Positions 27,216 through 36,121 of a stretch of DNA of 64,000 nt are shown piece by piece. A model generated the notes under the pieces. That model was given only the letters and a program-made list of their open reading frames with translations, was not told the DNA's origin and ran no database searches. The position numbers and the translations under genes were made by a program. The first letter of the stretch is position 1. Each line of letters opens with the position of its first letter. Origin of the DNA: Lachnoanaerobaculum umeaense (GTDB lineage: Bacteria > Bacillota > Clostridia > Lachnospirales > Lachnospiraceae); NCBI RefSeq assembly GCF_003589745.1, contig NZ_CP032364.1, positions 1,178,001 through 1,242,000 of the forward strand, read 5' to 3'.

Positions 27216-28280
27216 ATGAGTATTAATACAACTGAATTTGGAAAAACAAAAGATGGTAAGACGGTAAAACTATATACTCTTACAAATAAAAATGGTGTAA
27301 GTGCGTCTTTTACCAATCTTGGAGGTACTTGGGTAAGTATGATGGTACCGGATAAGGATGGTAATTTCAAAGATGTATGCCTTGGTTTTGATAATGTAGA
27401 AGGATATGAGAACAATTCATACTATCTAGGGGCTATCATAGGTAGATATGCCAATCGTATAAAGGGAGGAAAGTTCAGTCTTGACTGGAAGGACTTTCAA
27501 TTAGCCGTAAATAATGATACAAATTCTTTACATTCAGGACCTGATTATTGGTACAACAGGATATGGGATGTAGGTGTATTTGAAGATGAAGATAGAGATA
27601 TGATTACATTTATGTTACACAGCCCTGATAAGGATCAAGGTTTTGACGGTGAGGCGAGAGTAAGTGTAAGCTATGTTTTATCTGATGATAATGCTCTTAC
27701 AATAGGTTACAGCTTCGTATGTGATAAGAAGACTGCGGTTAATCTTACAAACCACAATTATTTCAATCTTGCAGGATACGATAATATCGATATATATGAT
27801 CAGGAAGTTATGATAGATGCGGACAGTTTTTTGCCATGTGATGAGCATTCTATACCTACAGGTGAGATAAGAAAAGTTGATGGGACACCTATGGATTTTA
27901 GAAAGTATAGAAAGATAGGTGCTGATATAGATTCTGATTATGATGCTATAATACAAGGGGGTGGATATGACCACAACTGGATAATAAATGGTTATGATGG
28001 GAATCTAAGACTTGTGGCAAAAGTAAAGGATAATAAGAGTAAGAGGGTGATGGAGGTTTATACGGATTTACCGGGAATACAGTTCTATACTGGTAATTTC
28101 CTTGCAGGGGATGCTGTCGGAAAAAATGGTGTTGCTTATCCAAAGAGAAGCGGATATTGCTTTGAAACTCAGTTTTTCCCAAATTCTATAAATATGTCGG
28201 AGTTTATACAGCCGGTGGTTGATGAATTGGAAGAGTTCATTAGTGAGACTGTATATAAGTTTAGTGTAGAAAAAGATTGA
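27216..28280 (+). CDS. galM: Aldose 1-epimerase (galactose mutarotase)
   Basis: Interconverts alpha and beta anomers of galactose or glucose. The 354-residue protein shows GRYANRI, NSLHSGPDYWYNRIWDV, the catalytic histidine in NLTNHNYFNLAG, FLPCDEHSIPTGE and the catalytic glutamate in CFETQFFPNS. AGAGAGG precedes the ATG. The stop TGA overlaps the topB ATG by one base, so both are in one operon. No other galactose enzyme is adjacent. Confidence 0.92.
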   Translation: MSINTTEFGKTKDGKTVKLYTLTNKNGVSASFTNLGGTWVSMMVPDKDGNFKDVCLGFDNVEGYENNSYYLGAIIGRYANRIKGGKFSLDWKDFQLAVNNDTNSLHSGPDYWYNRIWDVGVFEDEDRDMITFMLHSPDKDQGFDGEARVSVSYVLSDDNALTIGYSFVCDKKTAVNLTNHNYFNLAGYDNIDIYDQEVMIDADSFLPCDEHSIPTGEIRKVDGTPMDFRKYRKIGADIDSDYDAIIQGGGYDHNWIINGYDGNLRLVAKVKDNKSKRVMEVYTDLPGIQFYTGNFLAGDAVGKNGVAYPKRSGYCFETQFFPNSINMSEFIQPVVDELEEFISETVYKFSVEKD

Positions 28281-30274
28281 TGAAAAAACTTTTTATTGCA
28301 GAAAAGCCAAGTGTAGCAGCTGAGTTTGCAAAGGCATTGAAGATACCAACAGGAAGAAAAAATGGATATCTTGAAGGAAATGATATTATAGTTACATGGT
28401 GTGTTGGACATTTGATAACTATGAGTTATCCGGAGAAATATGATGAAAAATTCAAACGCTGGTCACTGGATACATTGCCATTTTTACCGAAGGAATTCAA
28501 ATATGAAATAATAGATGGAGTCAAAAACCAGTTTGCTATAGTTTCAGGTCTTCTAAACAGAGAAGATGTAGACACCATATATATTTGTACCGACTCAGGA
28601 AGAGAAGGAGAATATATATACAGACTTGTGGATATGATGGCAAATGTGCAAGGTAAGACAAGAAAAAGAGTTTGGATAGATTCTCAAACTGAAGATGAGA
28701 TACTTAGAGGCATTAGAGATGCAAAGGATTGGTCATATTATAACAATCTTTCTAATGCGGCATTCCTCAGGGCGAAAGAAGACTATCTTATGGGAATAAA
28801 TTTTTCGAGAATTCTTACGCTTAAATATAGTAGAAATGTAGCTAATTTTTTAAAGCTGGATAGGGCTGTACTCAGTGTGGGAAGAGTGATGACCTGCGTT
28901 GTAGGTATGGTGGTAAACAGAGAAAGGGAGATAAGGAATTTTGTAAAGACTCCTTTCTTTAAGGTTTTAGGCAAATTTGAAAACCAGGGTATGTTTATAG
29001 ACGGTGAGTGGAAGGTAAATGAAAAGTCAAAATATTTCAATTCAACAATGCTATATAAAGATAATGGCTTTAGAGAAAAAATATATGCGGAAGAGTTGAT
29101 AGAACATATAGAATCATATGCAAATGAAAATGATAGAGAAGTAATCATTTTAGCTAATGAAAAAAAGAAGGAAATAAAAAATCCACCTTTACTATTTAAT
29201 TTAGCAGAAATACAAAATGAATGCTCAAAGAGATTTAAGATAAGTCCTGATGAGACATTGAAAATCATACAAGAGATGTATGAAAAAAAGCTGGTTACTT
29301 ATCCAAGAACTGATGCCAGGGTATTGTCAAGTGCTGTAGCAAAGGAAATAGATAAGAATATAAGAGGTCTCTGCAAGTTTAGTATACTTTCCAATTTTGC
29401 AAATGATATATTGGAAAAGGGTACATATAAAAATATTTCTAAAACTAAGTATGTTAATGATAGTCAAATTACTGACCATTATGCTATAATACCTACCGGG
29501 TTTGGAAATATGAATTCTTTGAATAAATTGTCATTGGCAGTATATGAACTTATATGTAGAAGATTTCTTAGTATATTTTACCCTCCTGCACAATATCAAA
29601 AGTTCACTATAAGATTTGGTATAGGAGATGAGATATTTGTAGCAAATACAAAGATTTGTATTGAGAGAGGATTCCTGGATATATTAAATCCAATAAAGAA
29701 CGAGAGTGATGAGGAGGAGAGTAGTGATAGTCAAAGCCCTGAATATATAAAGATGGTTTCAGCACTGAGAAAGGGTTCAAAACTTAGGCTGGATTCATTG
29801 AGTATAAAAGAGGGTGAGACTGTACCTCCAAAGAGATATACTTCAGGTTCTATGATACTTGCAATGGAAAATGCAGGGCAGCTGATAGAAGATGAAGAAC
29901 TTAGAAGCCAGATAAAAGGAAGCGGTATAGGGACTTCTGCCACCAGAGCTGATATTTTAAAGAAGTTGTTTTCAATAAAATACCTGGCACTCAACAAAAA
30001 AACACAGATAATTACACCCACACTCTTTGGTGAAATTGTCTATGAGGTAGTAAATTGTTCTATTTCACAGCTTTTGAATCCGGAGCTTACAGCAAGCTGG
30101 GAAAAAGGGCTTACAATGGTATCTAATGGAGATATTACATCTGAGGAGTATATGACAAAGCTGGAAAGGTTTGTAGGTATTAGATGCCTCAATGTGAAGC
30201 AACTTAATAATCAATATAGTTTAAATGCCTTATTTGAGAAAGTTTCAAAAGAATATAAGGGCATGAAAGGATAA
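28280..30274 (+). CDS. topB: DNA topoisomerase III
   Basis: Type IA topoisomerase, 664 residues. The N-terminal TOPRIM motif is AEKPSVAAEFA, the acidic metal site TDSGREGEYIYRLV, and the catalytic tyrosine lies in YPRTDARVLS. QTEDEI, GSGIGTSATRAD and the length fit TopB. No C-terminal zinc finger is seen, unlike TopA. I chose ATG at 28280 rather than the in-frame TTG three bases earlier because AEKPSV proteins begin MKKLxIAEKPS. The next gene begins 3 bases after the stop. Confidence 0.92.
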   Translation: MKKLFIAEKPSVAAEFAKALKIPTGRKNGYLEGNDIIVTWCVGHLITMSYPEKYDEKFKRWSLDTLPFLPKEFKYEIIDGVKNQFAIVSGLLNREDVDTIYICTDSGREGEYIYRLVDMMANVQGKTRKRVWIDSQTEDEILRGIRDAKDWSYYNNLSNAAFLRAKEDYLMGINFSRILTLKYSRNVANFLKLDRAVLSVGRVMTCVVGMVVNREREIRNFVKTPFFKVLGKFENQGMFIDGEWKVNEKSKYFNSTMLYKDNGFREKIYAEELIEHIESYANENDREVIILANEKKKEIKNPPLLFNLAEIQNECSKRFKISPDETLKIIQEMYEKKLVTYPRTDARVLSSAVAKEIDKNIRGLCKFSILSNFANDILEKGTYKNISKTKYVNDSQITDHYAIIPTGFGNMNSLNKLSLAVYELICRRFLSIFYPPAQYQKFTIRFGIGDEIFVANTKICIERGFLDILNPIKNESDEEESSDSQSPEYIKMVSALRKGSKLRLDSLSIKEGETVPPKRYTSGSMILAMENAGQLIEDEELRSQIKGSGIGTSATRADILKKLFSIKYLALNKKTQIITPTLFGEIVYEVVNCSISQLLNPELTASWEKGLTMVSNGDITSEEYMTKLERFVGIRCLNVKQLNNQYSLNALFEKVSKEYKGMKG

Positions 30275-30277
30275 AGA

Positions 30278-30976
30278 ATGAAAAAAATTGATGTGAAAAC
30301 AAAAAAACTTTTTGAACTTGAGGAAACTATAGCTAAAGAACTCTTTGAAAGATATACATATCCTTGGGAAGTGTTTAAAGATCTTGGAAGCTTCATAGAA
30401 GAGCTAGGTGCTACATTACCTGATACAGAGTATTTAAAGATTGGAAAGAATATCTGGGTACATCGTTCAGTAAAGATAATGCCAACTATTGCACTTGCAG
30501 GTCCACTTATAATTTGTAAGGATGCAAGTGTTCGCTCATGTGCATTCTTTAGAGGCAATGTAATCATAGGTGAGGGTGCAGTGGCGGGAAATTCTTGCGA
30601 ATTCAAGAATGCCATACTATTTAACAAAGCACAGGTGCCACATTTTAGTTATGTTGGAGATTCTATTATTGGATACAAGGCCCATCTTGGTGCATCTGCT
30701 ATCACATCAAATCTTAAGAGTGATAAATCAGATGTTGTACTTCATTTAGAGGATGCAGAACTTGAGACAGGGCTTAGAAAGTTTGGAGCAATGGTAGGAG
30801 ATGAAGCTGAAATAGGATGCGGTTCTATTTTAAATCCCGGAACAGTTATAGGAAAGAATACTACAGTTTATCCGCTTTCAAGTGTAAGAGGCTGTGTGAG
30901 CAAGTCATCTATATATAAGAGTGAGGATAATATAGTAACAAAGTCAAAGAAGAAACCTTCAATAAGTAGATTGTAA
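30278..30976 (+). CDS. Left-handed beta-helix (hexapeptide repeat) protein, GlmU C-terminus-like
   Basis: A 232-residue protein with an N-terminal helical region (1-65) followed by hexapeptide repeats (about 70-205) with the pattern IWVHRSVKI, ASVRSCAFF, VIIGEGAVAGNSCEFKNAIL. It resembles the acetyltransferase half of GlmU without the uridylyltransferase part. In such proteins the repeats trimerise and bind acetyl-CoA. Whether it is an active acyl- or nucleotide-sugar enzyme is unknown. AAAGGA precedes the ATG; it is third in the galM-topB operon and ends at a bidirectional hairpin. Confidence 0.78.
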   Translation: MKKIDVKTKKLFELEETIAKELFERYTYPWEVFKDLGSFIEELGATLPDTEYLKIGKNIWVHRSVKIMPTIALAGPLIICKDASVRSCAFFRGNVIIGEGAVAGNSCEFKNAILFNKAQVPHFSYVGDSIIGYKAHLGASAITSNLKSDKSDVVLHLEDAELETGLRKFGAMVGDEAEIGCGSILNPGTVIGKNTTVYPLSSVRGCVSKSSIYKSEDNIVTKSKKKPSISRL

Positions 30977-30981
30977 AATAA

Positions 30982-31005
30982 AGCGTATGGATTTATCCAT
31001 ACGCT
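30982..31005. terminator. Convergent terminator hairpin with a stop codon in its loop
   Basis: Perfect 10-bp stem AGCGTATGGA/TCCATACGCT with loop TTTA. Read on the minus strand, the loop supplies the TAA stop of the PHP gene. T-rich flanks on both sides, weak on the plus strand. Confidence 0.75.
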
Positions 31006-31874
31006 CTTCTATTTAAAATGTTTTGAATAAGTTCAAATGGTATTTGTAAATCGCCATAACCTTTTCCAATATATAGTCCGGGTTTATTTCCACCATGAAA
31101 ATCACTGCCACCTGTAGGTAATAAATTATATTTTTCAGCCAATGAATATAATTTATTTATATCAGTATTTGAATGAGTGGAATGATATACTTCGACACCC
31201 TTTAGTCCAAGGTCTATTAAATGTGTTAATAGTTCTTCCAATTCATAATCAGAAAATTTATACTGAAAAGGATGTGCAAGAGAAATAAAGAAATTATGCT
31301 TTGTTAAAAATTCCATGCACCTAACAGTAGTTATTTTCTTTACAGGAATATATTTGCCTCCATATTCAAGATATTTATCAAAGGCTTCAGCTTTATCTTT
31401 AACAAGTCCAAGTTTGATTAATGCATTAGAAAAATGAGCTCTTGTTATTTGAGCATTAGGATTGCCATTGTTCAAATCATTTTTAGATATAAAAATGCCG
31501 TCATTTTTAAATCTCTCTATTATTTCAGCATTTCTATTTGATCTCTCTTGTGCAAAAAAGTTCAAATCTTCAAATATTTCATCAGAAACTTCCAAGTATT
31601 TTGGCGGAAATGAGTCAGGAAGTAAATATCCTAAAATATGTATTTCCTTGGATCTGTAAACACAGCTCATCTCAACACCTGCGATTACAGGAAGATCAAG
31701 TTCAAGTCCCTTTTTAAAACATTCTTCTACACCTACCATAGTATCATGATCTGTAAGGGCAATTATATTAAGTCCTGCTTCTTTTGCTAATACTGCTACT
31801 TCTGTGGGGGAGCAAGTTCCATCTGAAGCTGTGGAATGTGTATGTAAATCAATATATTTTATATTTTTGTTCAT
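30993..31874 (-). CDS. PHP-domain phosphoesterase (RNase AM/TrpH-like)
   Basis: Metal-dependent phosphoesterase of 293 residues, same length as E. coli RNase AM (YciV), which removes nucleotides from RNA 5' ends. PHP motifs: DLHTHSTASDG (first metal site), ALTDHDT, GVEMSC, ISLAHPFQY and GGSDFHGG. A helical insert (about 95-180) separates the metal motifs as in that family. The only minus-strand gene here. AAAGGTGATTT precedes the ATG. The activity on 3',5'-bisphosphonucleotides or RNA is by homology. Confidence 0.85.
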   Translation of the reverse strand: MNKNIKYIDLHTHSTASDGTCSPTEVAVLAKEAGLNIIALTDHDTMVGVEECFKKGLELDLPVIAGVEMSCVYRSKEIHILGYLLPDSFPPKYLEVSDEIFEDLNFFAQERSNRNAEIIERFKNDGIFISKNDLNNGNPNAQITRAHFSNALIKLGLVKDKAEAFDKYLEYGGKYIPVKKITTVRCMEFLTKHNFFISLAHPFQYKFSDYELEELLTHLIDLGLKGVEVYHSTHSNTDINKLYSLAEKYNLLPTGGSDFHGGNKPGLYIGKGYGDLQIPFELIQNILNRRAYG

Positions 31875-31979
31875 AAATCACCTTTTTTTAAATTATAGTC
31901 TGTTTATATGCAACATATATTACTGACAAACTGCAATAAGTCTAGCATAATAAATTAAGCAAAGCAATCTTGATATGGA

Positions 31980-32015
31980 TTGTGTTAAGGTGAGATTATT
32001 GGTATAATCTACCTT
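31980..32015 (+). promoter_or_regulatory. vanW promoter overlapped by an inverted repeat
   Basis: TTGTGT (31980-31985), 17-base spacer and extended -10 TGG-TATAAT (32003-32008). AAGGT(G)AGATTA (31987-31998) and TAATCTACCTT (32005-32015) form an 11-bp inverted repeat with one bulge covering the -10, a possible operator. Confidence 0.5.
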
Positions 32016-32066
32016 TAAAGTATTGTTTTTAAAATACCGGTAATAGATATTACATAAGGAATGGAA

Positions 32067-33848
32067 ATGTTGAAAAATCAAAAAGATAAAAAGATATCCG
32101 GATCTGAAAGAGTAAGAGCGGCCAGAAAAAGAGCAAAAAAAGGGCAATATGCATCTGATATAAATTATAAAAATGTATTTATATTGGTAGCTGCTTTAAT
32201 TGTGCTACTTATATTTATAGTATTCGGAATAAATAAGGCAATCAAATTTGTTGGTAGTTTAAGTACAGAGAGTGTAGAGACGACTACTGAACTTGCCATA
32301 GAAAAATTGAAAAAGCAGATAACTATCGATGAAATAGACATTACAGGAATGACAATGTCAGAAGCAAAATCAGCTATAGAAAAAGTATACCCCTGGAAGT
32401 TAAAGCTCCATATAGGTGAGGATGAAAGTGATAGTCTTATTTTGGATAATGCATTGGATGAAAAGCTGGATAAGCTTTTAAATGAGATATATTCTGATGT
32501 ATCTAATGCAGCAACACATTATGATATCAGTTTTGATGATAATGATATAGATGCTATGGTAAAAAAGGCAAAAGAAAAATGGGATATTAAGCCTAAAAAT
32601 GGGTCCATATCAGGTTTTAATAAAGAAACAAAAAATTTTACATATGAAAGTGAAAGCAATGGATATCTGATAGATGATAAGAGACTTAAAGAAGATTTAA
32701 AGTCTTTTGTGAGTAGGAAGAACTTTCAAGCAGATATTTCAGTGGTAAGGAATGAAGTAAAGCCAAGTATTACAGCTGCTGAGGCCAAAGAAAAATATAA
32801 GGTTATAGGTACATTTACAACAAAGACTACTGATAATAAGGATAGAAATACCAATATTTCACTTGCAGCACAGGCTCTGGACGGTCTTATAGTAAAGCCC
32901 GGAGAGGAGTTTTCGTTTAATAATACTACAGGAAACAGAACTCTAGAAAAGGGATATAAGCCTGCGGGTGCTTATGTAAATGGTGTTTTATCAGAGGAAC
33001 CGGGTGGCGGAGTGTGCCAAGTTTCATCTACATTATATAATGCAGTTATATTTGCAGGTTTGACAACTACAGAAAGACATGCACATTCATTTGAGCCGAG
33101 CTATGTTACACCGGGAGAGGACGCCATGGTAAGTTATGACGGTTATGCAGGTCCTGATATGAAGTTTGTAAATACTTCAGATACAGCTATTGCTATTCGT
33201 GCAGTACTTACAGGACAGACTCTTACCTGCTCTATTATAGGTATTCCTATATTGGAGGATGGAACAACTATAGAAATGTCATCAAAAAAGACTGGAGATT
33301 TGAATCCACCTGCTCCTGAATATATCGAAGATAAAAATCTGGATAAAGGAAAGCAAGTTGTTATCAGTGAGGCAAAGAACGGGTCAAGATGGTCTACCAA
33401 TTATATTGTAAAAAAAGATGGAGTTATTATAAAGGAAGAGCCTTTCCATAGTTCCAGCTACAAGGGTAAGGCTGCAAAGATAAAGGTGAATTCCGGAAGT
33501 GTTGAAACTACTGCTGCAACAAATCCTACAGAGAGTAGCTCTGTAAGTACTGAAACAAGCACTGATATACATTCAAGTACAGTAGACAGTGTGGAAACAA
33601 ATCACAGTAAGGTAATTGAAACCTCTGCTAAAAAGAAGGAAACTGCAAATACTGTAGAGAGTACTGTAGAAAAACTACCTACAGAAGAGAAAGACAGTAA
33701 GTCTAGCGAAGGTACAGAGGTAACAAAGCCTAAGCCTAAAGAGAGTGTAAGGCCAAAAGAAACTACTATAGAGGAGACTGTTGAGAAGCTGAGTACAACA
33801 GAAGCAACAACTAAAGCTGAAGAAACAGTATCAAAGTTGGGAAATTAA
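32067..33848 (+). CDS. VanW-family membrane-anchored wall protein
   Basis: A 593-residue surface protein. A basic cytoplasmic N-terminus is followed by a membrane helix (about 28-52), PG_binding_4-like repeats (about 75-230), and the VanW domain with FNNTTGNRTLEKGY, GGGVCQVSSTLYN and HAHSFEPSY, then a G5-like region and a Ser/Thr/Glu-rich tail from about 475. VanW is an accessory of some vancomycin resistance operons; its biochemical role is not known. AAGGA at 32056-32060 is correctly spaced for ATG 32067 and too close to the earlier ATG at 32061, so I chose 32067. Monocistronic: promoter before, terminator after. Confidence 0.85.
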   Translation: MLKNQKDKKISGSERVRAARKRAKKGQYASDINYKNVFILVAALIVLLIFIVFGINKAIKFVGSLSTESVETTTELAIEKLKKQITIDEIDITGMTMSEAKSAIEKVYPWKLKLHIGEDESDSLILDNALDEKLDKLLNEIYSDVSNAATHYDISFDDNDIDAMVKKAKEKWDIKPKNGSISGFNKETKNFTYESESNGYLIDDKRLKEDLKSFVSRKNFQADISVVRNEVKPSITAAEAKEKYKVIGTFTTKTTDNKDRNTNISLAAQALDGLIVKPGEEFSFNNTTGNRTLEKGYKPAGAYVNGVLSEEPGGGVCQVSSTLYNAVIFAGLTTTERHAHSFEPSYVTPGEDAMVSYDGYAGPDMKFVNTSDTAIAIRAVLTGQTLTCSIIGIPILEDGTTIEMSSKKTGDLNPPAPEYIEDKNLDKGKQVVISEAKNGSRWSTNYIVKKDGVIIKEEPFHSSSYKGKAAKIKVNSGSVETTAATNPTESSSVSTETSTDIHSSTVDSVETNHSKVIETSAKKKETANTVESTVEKLPTEEKDSKSSEGTEVTKPKPKESVRPKETTIEETVEKLSTTEATTKAEETVSKLGN

Positions 33849-33870
33849 AGCAAAATAATATTTTTGAGAG

Positions 33871-33897
33871 CCAAGTGGATATCTGCTTGGTTTTTTT
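33871..33897 (+). terminator. Rho-independent terminator after the VanW gene
   Basis: 8-bp stem CCAAGTGG/CTGCTTGG with two G-U pairs, ATAT loop, and seven T. Confidence 0.85.
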
Positions 33898-33957
33898 GTA
33901 TAAAAATCATAAAAAAAGCATATAGACTGAAATATTTAAAAATATAGTTAAATTATA

Positions 33958-33985
33958 TTGACTTAACACAAATTTTAATGATAAA
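33958..33985 (+). promoter_or_regulatory. Candidate fbp promoter
   Basis: TTGACT at 33958-33963 and GATAAA at 33980-33985, 16-base spacer; 65 bases before the fbp start. Confidence 0.4.
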
Positions 33986-34050
33986 CTTGAATTAGATCAC
34001 AGTAGTGCAGAAATTTATACAGAAATGATAAATTTTTGGGGGAGAAATTT

Positions 34051-35928
34051 ATGAATAAAGATAGTGGGAATATAAAGTATTTAAAACTTTTGAAACAAAA
34101 TTATTCAACAAGTCAATCAGTAATAAGAGAGATTATCAATCTGTCAGCAATAATAAATTTACCAAAAGGTACAGAATTCTTTTTAAGTGACATACATGGT
34201 GAATATGAGGCTTTTTTACATATAATGAATAACTGTTCAGGTGTAATAAAGGAAAAAGTTGATTTAATTTTTAAGGATGTATTGTCAGAATTTGATAGAC
34301 AGGAGCTATGTACACTTATATATTATCCAAGAGAAAAAATGACAATATTGAGTGAAACAGGTAGGATAGATGATGACTGGTATACAATGACATTGAATTA
34401 TTTGATACAGCTTGCAAAATTGCTGTCATCAAAGTATACAAGATCAAAGGTAAGAAAAGCATTGCCGGAAGACTATGCATATATTATTGATGAGCTTTTA
34501 CATGCACAGAAAAATGAGGATACTAATAAAGTAAGTTATCATAGACATATTTTGCAGACAATCATTGATTTGGATGATGCAGATGAGTTTATAATTGCAC
34601 TTTCTGCACTGATAAAAAGATTGGCAGTGGATCATTTGCATATAGTTGGAGATATTTTTGACAGAGGTGGCAGTGCAGATAAAATTATTGATTTGTTGAT
34701 GAACTACCATTCTCTAGATATTGAATGGGGAAATCATGATATTTTGTGGATGGGAGCTGCCTGTGGAAATGATGCCTGCATTTGTAATGTCATTCGTAAT
34801 AATTTAAAGTATGGAAATGTAGAGATTTTGGAAAATGCATATGGTATTAGCTTAAGGCCTCTTATGCTTTTTGGTATGTCAAAGTATGGTATAAAGGACG
34901 GGATACAGGCTGCATTGGCTGCAATAAAGGTTATACTGTTTAAATTAGAAGGTCAGTTGATTAAGAGTCATCCGGAGTATGGTATGGATGATAGATTGCT
35001 TTTAGAGCATATTAATCCAACGGATGGTACAGTAACTATTGAGGGTAAAGAAATACCTTTAAAGACAAATGTATTTCCGACACTGGATGTAAACAATCCT
35101 TACGAACTTAGCGATGAAGAAAATGAGATTGTTTTAAAATTACATAGAAGTTTCGTTTCCGGTCAGAGACTAAATAAACATATAAAATTCCTATATGATA
35201 AGGGAAGTATGTATAATGTTTACAACAGGAATCTGATTTTCCATGGCTGTGTTCCTGTAGATGACAATGGTATATTTGATATGCTATTCATAAATGGTAA
35301 ATATTACCATGGAAAGGCTTTGCTTGATATATGTGAGGAAAAGGCTAGAGCTGCTTATATAGATAACCCTAATACGGATGATGTTGATTTTATGTGGTTT
35401 TTGTGGGGAGGAGAAAAATCTCCACTATGTGGAAGAGTTGTAAAAACTTTTGAGCGTGACTATATTGAAAATAAAAATTTTTGGAAGGAAAAATCAAATC
35501 CATACTATAGTAAATATTATGACGAGAGCTTCTGCAGTCAGATTTTACATGAGTTTGGACTATATGATGTTCACTCTCATATTATAAATGGACATACACC
35601 TGTTCATGCAGTGGATGGTGAGAATCCTGTAAGGGCAAATGAGAAATTATTTGTTATTGATGGTGGATTTTGTCGTTCTATGAATAAAACTACAGGAATA
35701 GCAGGCTATACTCTAATATTTAACTCACATGGACTGAGGCTAAAAGCACATACACCTTTTACATCAGTAGAAGATGCCTTGATGAATAATACTGATATCG
35801 AATCTGAATCTGAGATAATAGAAAAAGATGTATATCGTATGTTTGTAAGAGATACAGATATCGGTAAAAAATTGCAGGAGGATATAGCTGATTTGAAGAA
35901 GCTTTTGGATAATTATCGCAAGTTATAA
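34051..35928 (+). CDS. fbp: Class III fructose-1,6-bisphosphatase
   Basis: Gluconeogenic phosphatase of the Bacillus subtilis Fbp type, a metallophosphoesterase found mainly in Firmicutes. The 625 residues show SDIHGEYEAFLH, GDIFDRGG and WGNHD, the metallophosphatase metal motifs in order, and NGHTPVHAVDGENP in the C-terminal half. GGGGGAG (34038-34043) is 7 bases before ATG 34051; an upstream in-frame TTG at 34036 is overlapped by this site and rejected. Monocistronic with its own promoter. Confidence 0.93.
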   Translation: MNKDSGNIKYLKLLKQNYSTSQSVIREIINLSAIINLPKGTEFFLSDIHGEYEAFLHIMNNCSGVIKEKVDLIFKDVLSEFDRQELCTLIYYPREKMTILSETGRIDDDWYTMTLNYLIQLAKLLSSKYTRSKVRKALPEDYAYIIDELLHAQKNEDTNKVSYHRHILQTIIDLDDADEFIIALSALIKRLAVDHLHIVGDIFDRGGSADKIIDLLMNYHSLDIEWGNHDILWMGAACGNDACICNVIRNNLKYGNVEILENAYGISLRPLMLFGMSKYGIKDGIQAALAAIKVILFKLEGQLIKSHPEYGMDDRLLLEHINPTDGTVTIEGKEIPLKTNVFPTLDVNNPYELSDEENEIVLKLHRSFVSGQRLNKHIKFLYDKGSMYNVYNRNLIFHGCVPVDDNGIFDMLFINGKYYHGKALLDICEEKARAAYIDNPNTDDVDFMWFLWGGEKSPLCGRVVKTFERDYIENKNFWKEKSNPYYSKYYDESFCSQILHEFGLYDVHSHIINGHTPVHAVDGENPVRANEKLFVIDGGFCRSMNKTTGIAGYTLIFNSHGLRLKAHTPFTSVEDALMNNTDIESESEIIEKDVYRMFVRDTDIGKKLQEDIADLKKLLDNYRKL

Positions 35929-35997
35929 GATTTATAATTATTGATATAAAATATTAATAATAGTTAAGAAATAGCATTGCTTTTTTATAAGATTTTA

Positions 35998-36033
35998 TTG
36001 ACTATATAGAAAAAATTATATATAATTTTTTCT
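35998..36033 (+). promoter_or_regulatory. Sigma-A promoter for the zinc metallopeptidase gene, overlapped by a palindrome
   Basis: TTGACT (35998-36003), 17-base spacer, TATAAT (36021-36026). A 26-base perfect palindrome, AGAAAAAATTAT-AT-ATAATTTTTTCT (36008-36033), covers spacer and -10. It may be an operator, or act as the fbp terminator since it ends in a T-run. Confidence 0.7.
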
Positions 36034-36121
36034 GATATTTGAGTACAAAAGACTAATTTAGTATGTGATATTGTTTAGGAGTGTATATTTAATAATATTA
36101 GATTGAAGGGTAGCATAAAGC

